Below, one piece after another: positions 44,105-53,240 of a DNA stretch of 64,000 nt. The stretch's first letter is position 1; each line of letters starts with the position of its first letter. The stretch is taken from the NCBI RefSeq assembly GCF_005795905.1, contig NZ_VAWE01000001.1, positions 4,825,001-4,889,000 of the forward strand. Direction: 5' to 3'. The stretch is from Streptomyces marianii (GTDB lineage Bacteria; Actinomycetota; Actinomycetes; Streptomycetales; Streptomycetaceae). A program made the translations under genes and the position numbers. The notes below the pieces were generated by a model that saw only the letters and a list, made by a program, of their open reading frames with translations, did not search any database and had not been told where the DNA came from.

Positions 44105-44437
44105 TGCGAGGCTCCTTATCTGCGGGGCAGGGCAACGCGCTTGCACCATCATGCAGTTCAGGCATGCAGGGTCCGGGACAAGCGCGTCGGCGACCTGCTG
44201 CACATCTCCCATCGGTAAGATTTGATTCAAGTTGTCGCAAAATGACGCCGCGTTCTAACTCAAGGGAACCTCAAGTTCCGCGGAATGATCTATATATTTC
44301 GATCACAACTCCGACACGTCGCCTGTGCCATATGTGCGGATTGTAAATCTTGACATGAGCTTGACAATGATTCCCTGTGGTTTGATTCCGCCACGCGAGC
44401 CGCTCTAAGGGAGGGCTCCGGCGATTTGGGGGAATCG
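44105..44437 (+). promoter_or_regulatory. AT-rich promoter region of the secreted protein gene
   Basis: 333 bases of markedly lower GC than the chromosome average (TTTGATTCAAGTTG, GATCTATATATTTCGATC). Two TTGACA hexamers occur at 44350 and 44361; GATTCC about 17 bases after the second could be a weak -10. No gene is seen. Confidence 0.45.
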
Positions 44438-46705
44438 ATGATCAATGACTCACAACGAAGATCCGTTGCGCGATCAGCGAGTGGTGCCTGCGCTGCTGCT
44501 CTACTGGCTGGCACACTAACGGCGCCAGCCGTTGCGGCGCCATCGCAGGGAGTGCCGGCCGCAGCTACCGCCTCGTGCCCGTCAGCGGTCCCTACGTACT
44601 TGGTGACACCGAATGGCTTCATCAATTCACGGCTGACCAGGTACGTGGACTGGGATCCGACGAGTACCGGACACATCTTCAGTGCAGAACAGAGCACTAC
44701 TCTCGCGCACGGGCAGCGTGTGTTCTCAGGCGGCGGCACCCGAATCTTCATGACCAGTCCGAAGATTGCGGGTCAGACTGAGTACTCTCTGAGGTCCTAT
44801 CAGGACAACTCAGAACAGGGCGGGTCGCTGCTGAGCCTCGAGTACACCTACCAGCAGCGCGCGGGCCAGAACTGGCAGGCCTACACGCGTATCTGGACCG
44901 ACGCGGACCGCAGAATCGTCAACTTCGACGAGGCCAGCAACCTCAATGTCTACGTCGAGCAGTTCCCGGACGGGACCCCAGCCTCGGCGAGAATGTCCCG
45001 GCTCGCACAACTCCCCGCTAGTAACACGGCACTGGCGGAGCTGCGGAAGTCAGCGTCTATCTGGTCCGCCGGAAACAAGATCTATGGCCTTCTGAACGGA
45101 ACCATCCGTTCTTGGGACTATAGCGCTGCGCTCAACAGCATCACCCTCGGCCCCAGTGTAACCGGGACGGTAGTCGCCACGGGACTTACCGACGCGGCGA
45201 CCGCTTGGAGCCCCGCACCTGGCGTGTTCTACACCAAGAACACCGAGGGGGTGGTCAAGAAGTACGCTGGATCACCCGTGTCCCTCGTCAATGACGATGT
45301 TGCTGTTGGCCTGCAAGGCTCTGTCTTCGCTGGCGCTGCATCTTGCCTCTCAAGCGCAGGTGACGAGAAGCCCCACTTCGGTGAGATCCCTGATGATTCG
45401 GAGGTCCCGCCCGTTCCTTCGGAACCTACCCCCAGCACTCCACCATCGGGCCCTGAGGTAGTTTCGGGCCAGTTCCTTCAGCCTGACGGTAGCCCGGCTG
45501 CTGGAATGAAGGTCGTCGTGGAGGCTTCCGACCTGTTGCCAGAAGACAACGAGTCTGTGGTTGATCTTCCCGACCTTGGCTCGACGACAACCGATGCTGA
45601 CGGCAACTGGTCCCTGACCATCCCAGAGTCCCTACCTTCCGCTGTACAGACAGCGGTCAGCAACAACGGTGGTGCGCTCAATGTCACCGCCACGACCACG
45701 GGTCACACGGAATCCGGCGTCATGCTCGTAGGCGTGGACAACTTGACAGCTGCCCCTGAGGGCCCTGGAACGGGCACGCGCACGCGTTTCGCTACGACCG
45801 CCACTGCGAACGAGGGCGGACATGCCGTCAAGCTGCTCCCAGCGCTGGCTGACCCGGAGACCGACGTTCCGGAACCCACCGCCGATGAGCAGAAGGCCAC
45901 GTACGCAGCCTGGCTGGACGCGCAGCCTACGTACGACTCGGCTCAGGCGGCGCCACGGTGGCAGAGTGACCGCGGACCGGCGCCGGAGAATCACAACCCC
46001 TACCTGGTCGACGGTACTGATATCACCTCCCAGCGGGTGACGCCGTATGCCGGCCCCTGCGCTTCGACAGCGCGAGTTGTTGCCCGCCAGATCGCATACA
46101 CCGTCGTGGGCGAATCGCATGCCTACTGGGATGCAGCTGGCAACGTCGAGTACAAGTCGACTCTCTCGAACACCATCGACGTTGGTTACAGCGCAAAGGG
46201 GACTGTGTGGTCCGTGAGCGGATCGGCCTCCATCGGAAGTACCGCATCAGGTGTTTCTGGATTCAGTTGGCGAGGCCCGTACGTGGCCAACCAATGGAAA
46301 GTGCCGATCGAATACAATAAAATCAAGAAGACTACTGGGTGTGGCCCTTCTTTGAGGTCGCACTATGAAATCCGACCTGGCAAATTCAAGGTTCCTGCCG
46401 GACAGCCTGTCGGCGCGTATGGTAAGGATGCGAGGCATCTTGATGGGCCTGTTCGCTACGCAAATTCAAATCCCAAGTACCGGAGCTGGCTCCCACGCTA
46501 CGGTACGTGGGCGATTGAAATTGGCAAGAGTGTCAAATGGTCGGGTGCGGTCGTTGTGTTCGGGTTCTCTCTCGGCGGTTCGACCAGCTACGACCAGAGC
46601 CATAAGCAGAACATCAGGGCTGGCGGAAAGACTGCCCGAAAGCACTTCATTTGGGGTTACAGTGCACCTCCCGGGGCTCAAATGGGCGTCATTTATTCGA
46701 ACTAG
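44438..46705 (+). CDS. Large secreted protein of unknown function
   Basis: 755 residues from the ATG at 44438 (GGGGGA four bases upstream; an in-frame TTG at 44426 is possible). The signal peptide ends near APAVAAPS. Residues about 50-310 are beta-rich with regular Trp/Gly blocks (WDPTSTGHIFSAEQ, SGGGTRIFMTSP), possibly a propeller. A Pro/Ser linker leads to a carboxypeptidase-regulatory-like Ig domain (about 340-400, SGQFLQPDGSPAAGMKVVVE ... TTDADGNWSLTIP). A Trp-rich C-terminal domain has no motif I know. Codon use is less GC3-biased than neighbouring genes, suggesting transfer. Confidence 0.8.
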   Translation: MINDSQRRSVARSASGACAAALLAGTLTAPAVAAPSQGVPAAATASCPSAVPTYLVTPNGFINSRLTRYVDWDPTSTGHIFSAEQSTTLAHGQRVFSGGGTRIFMTSPKIAGQTEYSLRSYQDNSEQGGSLLSLEYTYQQRAGQNWQAYTRIWTDADRRIVNFDEASNLNVYVEQFPDGTPASARMSRLAQLPASNTALAELRKSASIWSAGNKIYGLLNGTIRSWDYSAALNSITLGPSVTGTVVATGLTDAATAWSPAPGVFYTKNTEGVVKKYAGSPVSLVNDDVAVGLQGSVFAGAASCLSSAGDEKPHFGEIPDDSEVPPVPSEPTPSTPPSGPEVVSGQFLQPDGSPAAGMKVVVEASDLLPEDNESVVDLPDLGSTTTDADGNWSLTIPESLPSAVQTAVSNNGGALNVTATTTGHTESGVMLVGVDNLTAAPEGPGTGTRTRFATTATANEGGHAVKLLPALADPETDVPEPTADEQKATYAAWLDAQPTYDSAQAAPRWQSDRGPAPENHNPYLVDGTDITSQRVTPYAGPCASTARVVARQIAYTVVGESHAYWDAAGNVEYKSTLSNTIDVGYSAKGTVWSVSGSASIGSTASGVSGFSWRGPYVANQWKVPIEYNKIKKTTGCGPSLRSHYEIRPGKFKVPAGQPVGAYGKDARHLDGPVRYANSNPKYRSWLPRYGTWAIEIGKSVKWSGAVVVFGFSLGGSTSYDQSHKQNIRAGGKTARKHFIWGYSAPPGAQMGVIYSN

Positions 46706-47234
46706 TCTCGTTGTTGCGGCAGCGTTGGCATGTTTCGCGGCCTCAGGGTGTTCGAACTCGAAGCCATCGGGGCAATCGAGGGCAGGTGCTGCCCTCAGCG
46801 GAGGCAACCATTCGACGGGCACTGTTGGTTATCCGCACGCGTCGGTAGGGCAAGAGTTCTGGTTCGCAATGCCGCTACCCACGAACATGTCCGCTCGCGA
46901 AATCGAGATCACGAAAGCGGAGATGCTTGACGTTCCGTCCGGCATTGAAGTGATCGAGTACGGAGCCTACAACCTCGAAGATACTCAGGGATTGCCGCTC
47001 ATTGCCCCAGAGGGTGATCCCTTTACTCCCAAGTTCAGAGAGTTCAAGGATTACTCTGAAGAGGGGTTTACGGTGAAAGCGAAGGCGGTGAGTGATGTAT
47101 TTTATGTCGCACACCTGCGCGTCACCGGAAAAATTCAGAGGAACGCGAGTGAGTGCAGATTCGAGTACCGACAGGGGGGCGTTGCGTACAATCAAACGCT
47201 CAGGTGCGGACTCGAGCTGAGGCTGAAGAAGTGA
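46662..47234 (+). CDS. Putative lipoprotein
   Basis: 190 residues from a GTG at 46662, overlapping the end of the secreted protein gene by 44 bases. The N-terminus FIRTSLVVAAALACFAASGC is a lipoprotein signal with the lipobox Cys at about residue 31; the mature part includes VGQEFWFAMPLPTNMSAREIEI and a Cys pair (NASECRF and TLRCGLE). No family recognised. Coupling to the secreted protein suggests the two act together at the cell surface. It has the same lower-GC codon use. A strong terminator follows directly. Confidence 0.75.
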   Translation: MHLPGLKWASFIRTSLVVAAALACFAASGCSNSKPSGQSRAGAALSGGNHSTGTVGYPHASVGQEFWFAMPLPTNMSAREIEITKAEMLDVPSGIEVIEYGAYNLEDTQGLPLIAPEGDPFTPKFREFKDYSEEGFTVKAKAVSDVFYVAHLRVTGKIQRNASECRFEYRQGGVAYNQTLRCGLELRLKK

Positions 47235-47238
47235 TGCT

Positions 47239-47274
47239 GCGGGCGCGATCTCTCAACCCCTGGATCGCGCCCGC
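47239..47274 (+). terminator. Strong hairpin after the lipoprotein gene
   Basis: GCGGGCGCGATC and GATCGCGCCCGC form a 12-bp perfect stem with a 12-base loop, starting 5 bases after the stop. Confidence 0.75.
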
Positions 47275-47688
47275 TAGCTCGCAGGCAACCCGGGTGAATC
47301 CGTGTTCTCCGCCCGAGCCCCGATCCGGTGCGTCAGATCAGCCGTTCCACCAAGGCGTCTGTGATCTCCCGCTTTTGCCCTTGCGGCAGCTTCAAACTTG
47401 TGGCAGCGGGCGCATGAGCAGCGGTCCGCCAGGCCTCAACCGACACCCTGATCGTCCTGCCCCATGGATGGGCGGCCAGATCTTGGCCCTCGTGCCCACG
47501 TGGGAGCTGACCCGGGTCGCCGCTGGCGTCGCGAGAAATTTCCCGACACCCGGCTCCGTCCTCGCCCGCGTCGACGCCCTGCTCGAAACAGAACTCGATC
47601 TTCAAGACTGCGGCTGCCCGTCGCGTACGTCGCGGGCGTAGTAAGGATGTGGCCGTCACCCAAGGGCGATCTCTGGATATCGGCCTCG
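47275..47688. other. Non-coding or decayed stretch
   Basis: 414 bases between convergent transcription units. A minus-strand frame ending at 47333 reads RTIRVSVEAWRTAAHA then LKLPQGQKREITDALVERLI, which looks like a real protein end, but upstream it breaks into low-information sequence and has no clear start, so it may be the remnant of another gene of the toxin-immunity island. Nothing else recognised. Confidence 0.3.
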
Positions 47689-48096
47689 CTAATCGCCCGA
47701 CGAGGCCAGGTAAACCCTGGCTCGGGACAGGCGAGCGGATGATGCGTGAAACGAGATCATCTCGCGGGAATTGGTGACGCGGGCCGTGATTCCTCCGAGA
47801 GTTGACCGGGAGAGGTCGATCGTTCTGTCAGTGATGGAGTTCCAGCCGGAGAGGGACAGATCCGTCACGTGGGCGAAGGTGAGGAAAAACTCGAATGCGT
47901 TGAAGCCCGTCCGAAGCCACTCCGGACGAGGCCTGTCTGGAATCGATCGCGTGTCGAAACCCAAAGTAATCCCACTCTCTCGCTCGTCGATATGAAAGTA
48001 GAATAGAAAGCACTCAGGTAGGGTGGGAGTCCTAGTGTAAAGCTCCCGCATGCCCTCGGGGTTCGAAAGTAGATCGGTCCAGTCAGATGTGCTCAT
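47689..48096 (-). CDS. Imm50-like immunity protein 1
   Basis: 135 residues starting MSTSDWTDLLSNPEGMRELYT. Blocks ESGITLGFDTRSIPDRP, NAFEFFLTFAHVTDLSLSGW and NSREMISFHASSARLSRARVY match the immunity-protein-50 pattern (short beta-rich protein with a conserved late GW and a SF-Ser strand). It is homologous to the gene just upstream on the same strand and overlaps it by 14 bases. It sits at the 3' end of a T7SS-type Rhs toxin gene, the standard place for cognate or orphan immunity genes. Confidence 0.75.
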   Translation of the reverse strand: MSTSDWTDLLSNPEGMRELYTRTPTLPECFLFYFHIDERESGITLGFDTRSIPDRPRPEWLRTGFNAFEFFLTFAHVTDLSLSGWNSITDRTIDLSRSTLGGITARVTNSREMISFHASSARLSRARVYLASSGD

Positions 48097-48622
48097 AGAA
48101 TGTCTTCTCGTAGGGGGGCGGGATTTCGCTAAATTTCTTTGAGTCGAGCCTTCCGAGGAACTGGTGAGGCCCGCTGTCCGATTGGTCTGACTGCACTTTG
48201 AATGCACTCATGTGGCCTACCAGGATCGAGTCGGCCGCGGTGAATGAGAGGTGGAATTCGCCGGAGTTCATTCGTGCATGAATCTTGTTGGAATTGCGCG
48301 TACCCAGCTCTAGGGCCGTCTGCCCGCCTGGAATCCATCCTGTAAGCTCGAGATTTTCGACGGCAATGAATTCCAGTTGGCACTGAAATCGATCAAGCGC
48401 GGCCTCGACCCACGGTGCTGGTGGGTTCTGAGGGAATTCGGGTAGGTCGATCCGGAGTGTAAGGCTTGGGCCGAAGTGGTTTAGGTGAATAGATCTGACG
48501 ATGATGGCGTCGAGTTTCGGAATGCTAGTGTAGAGAGCTTTGAGGTAGGCCGAATTTCGTACGAGATCAGCCCAATTTGCGATCGTAATAGTAGTGCTCC
48601 TCGCAGCCTGGTATTTGTCCAT
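48083..48622 (-). CDS. Imm50-like immunity protein 2
   Basis: 179 residues from an ATG at 48622 inside the Rhs 3' end (56-base overlap). ITIANWADLVRNSAYLKALYTS, GPSLTLRIDLPEFPQNPPAPW, FIAVENLELTGW and SGEFHLSFTAADSILVGHMSAFKV parallel the Imm50-like protein downstream. An extra C-terminal 30 residues (QFLGRLDSKKFSEIPPPYE) distinguish it. Being the first gene after the toxin, it is the likelier cognate immunity protein; its translation is probably coupled to the toxin. Confidence 0.75.
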   Translation of the reverse strand: MDKYQAARSTTITIANWADLVRNSAYLKALYTSIPKLDAIIVRSIHLNHFGPSLTLRIDLPEFPQNPPAPWVEAALDRFQCQLEFIAVENLELTGWIPGGQTALELGTRNSNKIHARMNSGEFHLSFTAADSILVGHMSAFKVQSDQSDSGPHQFLGRLDSKKFSEIPPPYEKTFYEHI

Positions 48623-51600
48623 TGCGCGTATTGTCGTAGGGTCGTACGTGAAGGTGTGGTGGCTGGTATCCTTCCTCTCCCGGCTTCCTGTGGCCGAACC
48701 AGTGGTCCTGAAACACCACGATATTCCCGTCTGAGGTCTCGTACCATTCCTCGCGGTAGAAGATGGGATGCCCCGCCTCGTCAAGTTCCGCTCCTCCGCC
48801 CTGCCACTCAGGCTTCCGAGCCATGGCATAGTCAGTCGAGTCGAAAGGCTCCTGCCCCTCGGGCACTCCTGCATCCCGCAAGGCGTCTGCCTTCCTTGCG
48901 GCGAGGCTTGCCGTTGGGCACGGGGTGAGGCCGAGCGGGTCCGCCCACAGATGTGGATTGTCTACGTATCTTGAAGGGTGTGGCGCTGGCCTCAACCCAA
49001 GTGGATCCGCCGACAGGTACCGCGCCGTCTCCGGGTCGTAGTGCCGGTGGAAGTTGTAGTGCAGCCCCGTCTCCGGGTCGAAGTACTGCCCCGGGAAGCG
49101 CAGCGGTGTGTACGCCGTGCTCGACGTCGCCCAGGCCGTCGTCCCCCACAGCGTGCTCCGTGTGTGCCAGGCGACCTCGCCCGACTCGTCGATGAGTTCG
49201 CTCGGGGTGCCCACCAGGTCCGTGACGATGGCGAAGAAGCGCTCGTCGACCACCTCCTGGGGGAGTCGCGGGGTGCCCGGGCCCTGCGACCCGCCCGCCG
49301 GGAGGATGCGTTCCGTCTGGGCCAGTGGGTGCAGGCCGTCGTGGTCCCAGGTCAGCACCACGGGGTGGGGCAGGTCCACGGACTCCGTGGTCTGCTCGCA
49401 CAGCGTCGCGCCGTCCCATGTGAACGACACCTGCTCGACGACCGTCTCGCCGTCGTCGCCCAGGCGCTGCTTCGCGATGCGGCGGCCCAGCGCGTCGTAG
49501 CGGTAGCGCCACACCGTGCCGTCCGGTGTGGTGACCGAGGTGAGCCGGTCCTCGGCGTCCCATGCGTAGCGCCAGGTGTCCGGCTTGCGTGACAGGCGGG
49601 TCTTCCGGCGCAGCACGACGCGGCCCTGGGCGTCGTGCTCGAAGCGGACGTTGCCGGCGCGGGTGATGCGGGTGCCCGTGTAGGCGCGGGGGCCGGTCGC
49701 CTCGTGGCCCGGATGCGTGGCGGGCCAGGACGCGTCGGTCTGGTTGCCCGCCGCGTCGTAGGCGTAGCGCTCGGTCCAGTTCGCGGAGTGGACGGCGGTG
49801 ACGCGTCCGTCGGCGTCCAGGTCGAACGTCCTCGCCCCGGAGAGCCGGTCGTCGACGCCGACGAGGTGGCCGTCCGCGCGGTAGGAGTAGCCGCGCCGCT
49901 GGAGGCCGCCGTTCGCGCCCGTGACGAGCTGGTCCGTGAGCCGGCCCATCGGGTCGAAGGTGTGGTGGAGTGTGACCGTGCCGCCGATGCGGCGGGCGAG
50001 TTCCCGGCCGGCCGCGTCCCGGTCGAAGCCGATGGTGCGGCCCGACGTCGTCAGTTCCGAGCGCCGGCCGGCCGCGTCGTACGACCAGGAGCTGACCGCG
50101 CCGCCCGGCGTCGTCCGTCCGGTCCGCCTGCCCAGGGCGTCGTACGCGAACGTCGTCTCGCGCCCGTCCACCGACTCCGACCTCAGCCGCCCGTGGCGGT
50201 CGCGCAGCCGTGTCAGCGTCGCGTCCGGGCCCGCCGCCACGGCGAGTTCGTCGAAGACGTCGTACTCGTACGTGGTGACGGATCCCTCGGCGTCCTTGCG
50301 GACGATCTGTCCGAGGGCGTTGCGCGTGAACCGCACGCGCTGGCCGAGGCCGTTGCTGCGGGACACCGGCCGGCCGGCCGCGTCGTACTCGTACGCCAGG
50401 GTCCGATCGTCGAAGTCGGTCTCGGACATCAGCAGGCCGGCCGGGTCGTACGCGTAGTCCCAGGTCAGTCCCTGCGGGTTGGTCACGCGGGTCAGACGCA
50501 GATTGGAGTCGTGGGCGAACTCGTACCGCACCCCGTCCGGCCCGGTCCGTGCCACCAGGAGGTCGAAGTCCGTGTACTCGAAGGTGGTGACACCGCCCAG
50601 GGCGTCGGTGTGGGAGGTGCAGTTGCCCTCGCCGTCGTACGTCCAGGACTGCACGCCGCCGTCCGCCTCGACGCGCCGTGCGAGCCTGCCCTCGACCGTC
50701 CATTCCAGTCGCGTCACCGCGCCGAGCGGGTCGGCGATCGCGACCGGCCGCCCGAAGAGGTCCCGTTCGCAGCGTGTGGTCGCGCCGAGCGGGTCGGTGA
50801 TCTCCAGCGGCAGCCCGGCCCGGTCGCAGCGCACGCGCGTGGTGTGTCCCAGGGCGTCCGTGACCGACGTCGGATGACCCGCTCCGTCGTACGTGACGTG
50901 CGTGGCCGCACCGGCGGCGTCCGTCGCGGTGGTGAGGTTGCCGCGTTCGTCGTACGTCCGGCGCACCACCTTCCCGTCGGCGCCCCGGACGCGCACCGGC
51001 ATTCCCAGGCCGTCGTACTCGACTGACAGTTCCCTGCCGTCCGGGCGGCGTACGGTCACCGGGCGGCCGCCCTCGTCGTAGGTGGTGCTCGTGGCGTGGC
51101 CGAGCGGGTCGACGGTGGCGAGGAGCCGGTTGTATGGGTCGTACTCGAAGCGCGTGACGGCGCCGTTCGCGTCGATCTCGGCGACGACCTGCTGTCGCTC
51201 GTTGATCACGTGGCGCTTGGTGTGGCCGAGGCCGTCGGTCATCGAGGTCATGCGCAGCCCGGTGTCCGGGTCCGTGCCGTCCCAGGTGAAGTGGGATTCG
51301 ACGTGGCCGTTCGTGCCGGACTGGTAGACGCACCGGTCGAGGCCGTCGTAGACGTAGTCGTAGTGGCTGCCGTTGGTGTCGGTCCACGATGTCATGCGGC
51401 CGAGGTCGTCATAGCCGAACCGCACCGGCAGGCCCGTGGAGTCGACGACCTCGGTCAGACGGCCGTCCGTGTAGCCGTACCGGAGGATCTCCTGGTCAGA
51501 GCCGTCGGCGGCCGCCCCCGCCAGGTGCAGGGCGGTGACCCTGCCCTCGTCCGTGGTGAGCTTCAGGTGGTAGCCGCCGTGGTGCACGATCGACGTCGGT

Positions 51601-53240
51601 GCGCCGGACTCGTCGTGGTCGAAGCTGATCCAGCGGCCGTTGCGGTCGTCGATCCGGTCCAGCAGCGCCAGTTCGTCGGTGTGGTCGGTGAAGTGCCACA
51701 CCCGGCCGGTGCCGGGGTCGGTGACCGTGTAGCCGTCGTCCGTACGGTCCAGGGGCCAGCGCCTGCCGTGCGCGGGCAGCACGGGAACGCCCGGCGCGGG
51801 ATGCGGATAGGCGAGCAGACTGCCTTCGTCGCAGGCGAGGACGACGCCCTCGGAGTCGATCTCCAGGCGCTGGTCCACGGTGCTCGACCAGGTGGGGCCG
51901 AACCAGCGTCCCGCCCGGTACGAGGAGTCGAAGGTGCGCCGGAACACCAGCGGCAGCGAGCCGGGGAGGGCGATGTCGGTCTGCGGCAGCAGCACACGGC
52001 CGCTCGCGACGTCGACCGGATCCCCGTCGCACTTGGTCTCACTGCACTGCTTGCCCTTGCCGTCGGGATCCTTGGTGTGCCCGTCACGGACCTTCGACGG
52101 GCCGTCGGGAACGCCTTTCATCCCGGCCCTGATCCCGCCCCTGACCAGTCCGGCGCCCTTGGTGCCGACGATCTCCGGGATGAGTCGGCCCAGGAACTCG
52201 GACGGGTCGCCCTTCGCCGCCTCCCAGGCGTTCTTCAGCGCGCGGTCGGGGTTCGCGGCGGTGGAGACGAGCCCGGCCAGGGTCGTGTTGAGACCCTTGT
52301 AGTACTCGGCCGGGTGCGTCAGGTTGTACGGATCGAGCGGGTTGACCGAACGGACGAAGTTGACGAGGCCGGCCGCCCCCTTGACCACGCCTCCGGCCAG
52401 ATGGGTCACTTCCACGCCCTGGGCCAGGCTGTAGTCCGCCAGCTCGAGCTTGACCTTGTCGCGGCCCGTGGGCTCCTTCGGGGCATGGGCCATGGCCGCC
52501 GTGATCGCCGTCTTCGCGGTGTCCGCGGCCTCGTTGCGGTGTCTGCGGGCCTCCTTGAGGATCTCCTGGGCCCGCTGCCGCTTGGCCCTGCCGGGGTCGG
52601 TGAACGGTCCGGGCCTGGGCGGGGGACTGTCGCTGTTGCGGGCGGCGTTGTAGGTGTCGACCTTCTTGTTGTACGCGTCGGCCGCCGTCCTGGAGTCCGC
52701 TTCGCCCTCCTTGTGGAGGGCGATGGCCTCCCGGGCCTTGTCCTGGGCACCGACGACCGCCTTGGAGTAGGTCTCCAGCGCCTTGGCCGCGGCCTCGAAG
52801 GCGTCGGCGGCGTGCAGCCAGTCCGTCGGCAGCGTCTCGAACCTCCTGCGGAAGGCGTCCGCAGCCTCGCCCTTCCAGTGGGCCGAGTCGAGCTTCTTCA
52901 TCCCTCCGCCGACGAGGTCGAACGCCTTCTGGAAGTCGCGGAGGTTCTGCACCGTCGAGGCGATCGCCTCCGGGTTGCCGTGGATGAGCTCGTTGGCCTC
53001 CTCGGTCTGCCCGAGCTGCTGCTCACCCACGTCCGCGCCGAGCGAGGAGGCGGTCTCGTCGCCCCAGTCCTCGACGCTGTCCGCCCAGTCTTCCGCGCCG
53101 ACCTGTTCCAGGCCCTCGCCGATCCGGTCGGTCGTCCAGTCGACTCCCTCGCCGACCTTCTCCCTGGCCTTGTCGATGCCGCTGTCGACGACGTCGATGC
53201 CCTTGTCGAGGGCCTTTCCCAGATCGCCCAGATCCACCAT
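48567..53240 (-). CDS. T7SS-type Rhs polymorphic toxin with HNH/Endo VII-like C-terminal domain
   Basis: 1557 residues. The N-terminal helical WXG-like secretion domain (about residues 1-165) contains HWKGEAADAFRRRF. A DUF6531 segment follows at about 410-480 (DPVDVASGRVLLPQTDIALP). YD/RHS repeats (GYDDLGRMTSWTDTNG, YDERGNLTTATDA) run to about 1390 and end in the core signature HYDPETARYLSADPLGL. The last 125 residues are the toxin tip: FQDHWFGHRKPGEEG, HLHVRPYDNTRNGQIPGCEEHYYYD, with His/Asp/Asn content typical of HNH/Endo VII nucleases. It starts in a TGATG overlap with the upstream partner gene. The effector would be delivered by a type VII system and cut nucleic acid; this is family-based. 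Confidence 0.88.
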   Translation of the reverse strand: MVDLGDLGKALDKGIDVVDSGIDKAREKVGEGVDWTTDRIGEGLEQVGAEDWADSVEDWGDETASSLGADVGEQQLGQTEEANELIHGNPEAIASTVQNLRDFQKAFDLVGGGMKKLDSAHWKGEAADAFRRRFETLPTDWLHAADAFEAAAKALETYSKAVVGAQDKAREAIALHKEGEADSRTAADAYNKKVDTYNAARNSDSPPPRPGPFTDPGRAKRQRAQEILKEARRHRNEAADTAKTAITAAMAHAPKEPTGRDKVKLELADYSLAQGVEVTHLAGGVVKGAAGLVNFVRSVNPLDPYNLTHPAEYYKGLNTTLAGLVSTAANPDRALKNAWEAAKGDPSEFLGRLIPEIVGTKGAGLVRGGIRAGMKGVPDGPSKVRDGHTKDPDGKGKQCSETKCDGDPVDVASGRVLLPQTDIALPGSLPLVFRRTFDSSYRAGRWFGPTWSSTVDQRLEIDSEGVVLACDEGSLLAYPHPAPGVPVLPAHGRRWPLDRTDDGYTVTDPGTGRVWHFTDHTDELALLDRIDDRNGRWISFDHDESGAPTSIVHHGGYHLKLTTDEGRVTALHLAGAAADGSDQEILRYGYTDGRLTEVVDSTGLPVRFGYDDLGRMTSWTDTNGSHYDYVYDGLDRCVYQSGTNGHVESHFTWDGTDPDTGLRMTSMTDGLGHTKRHVINERQQVVAEIDANGAVTRFEYDPYNRLLATVDPLGHATSTTYDEGGRPVTVRRPDGRELSVEYDGLGMPVRVRGADGKVVRRTYDERGNLTTATDAAGAATHVTYDGAGHPTSVTDALGHTTRVRCDRAGLPLEITDPLGATTRCERDLFGRPVAIADPLGAVTRLEWTVEGRLARRVEADGGVQSWTYDGEGNCTSHTDALGGVTTFEYTDFDLLVARTGPDGVRYEFAHDSNLRLTRVTNPQGLTWDYAYDPAGLLMSETDFDDRTLAYEYDAAGRPVSRSNGLGQRVRFTRNALGQIVRKDAEGSVTTYEYDVFDELAVAAGPDATLTRLRDRHGRLRSESVDGRETTFAYDALGRRTGRTTPGGAVSSWSYDAAGRRSELTTSGRTIGFDRDAAGRELARRIGGTVTLHHTFDPMGRLTDQLVTGANGGLQRRGYSYRADGHLVGVDDRLSGARTFDLDADGRVTAVHSANWTERYAYDAAGNQTDASWPATHPGHEATGPRAYTGTRITRAGNVRFEHDAQGRVVLRRKTRLSRKPDTWRYAWDAEDRLTSVTTPDGTVWRYRYDALGRRIAKQRLGDDGETVVEQVSFTWDGATLCEQTTESVDLPHPVVLTWDHDGLHPLAQTERILPAGGSQGPGTPRLPQEVVDERFFAIVTDLVGTPSELIDESGEVAWHTRSTLWGTTAWATSSTAYTPLRFPGQYFDPETGLHYNFHRHYDPETARYLSADPLGLRPAPHPSRYVDNPHLWADPLGLTPCPTASLAARKADALRDAGVPEGQEPFDSTDYAMARKPEWQGGGAELDEAGHPIFYREEWYETSDGNIVVFQDHWFGHRKPGEEGYQPPHLHVRPYDNTRNGQIPGCEEHYYYDRKLG

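Noticed and set aside
44016..44220. tRNA or small gene after the split ATPase
   Set aside because: The strong inverted repeat there is a simple hairpin, and no cloverleaf, T-loop or CCA end was found; the short frame has no family features.
49635..51026. Plus-strand frame opposite the Rhs repeats
   Set aside because: Antisense of YD repeats; no motif and no start context.
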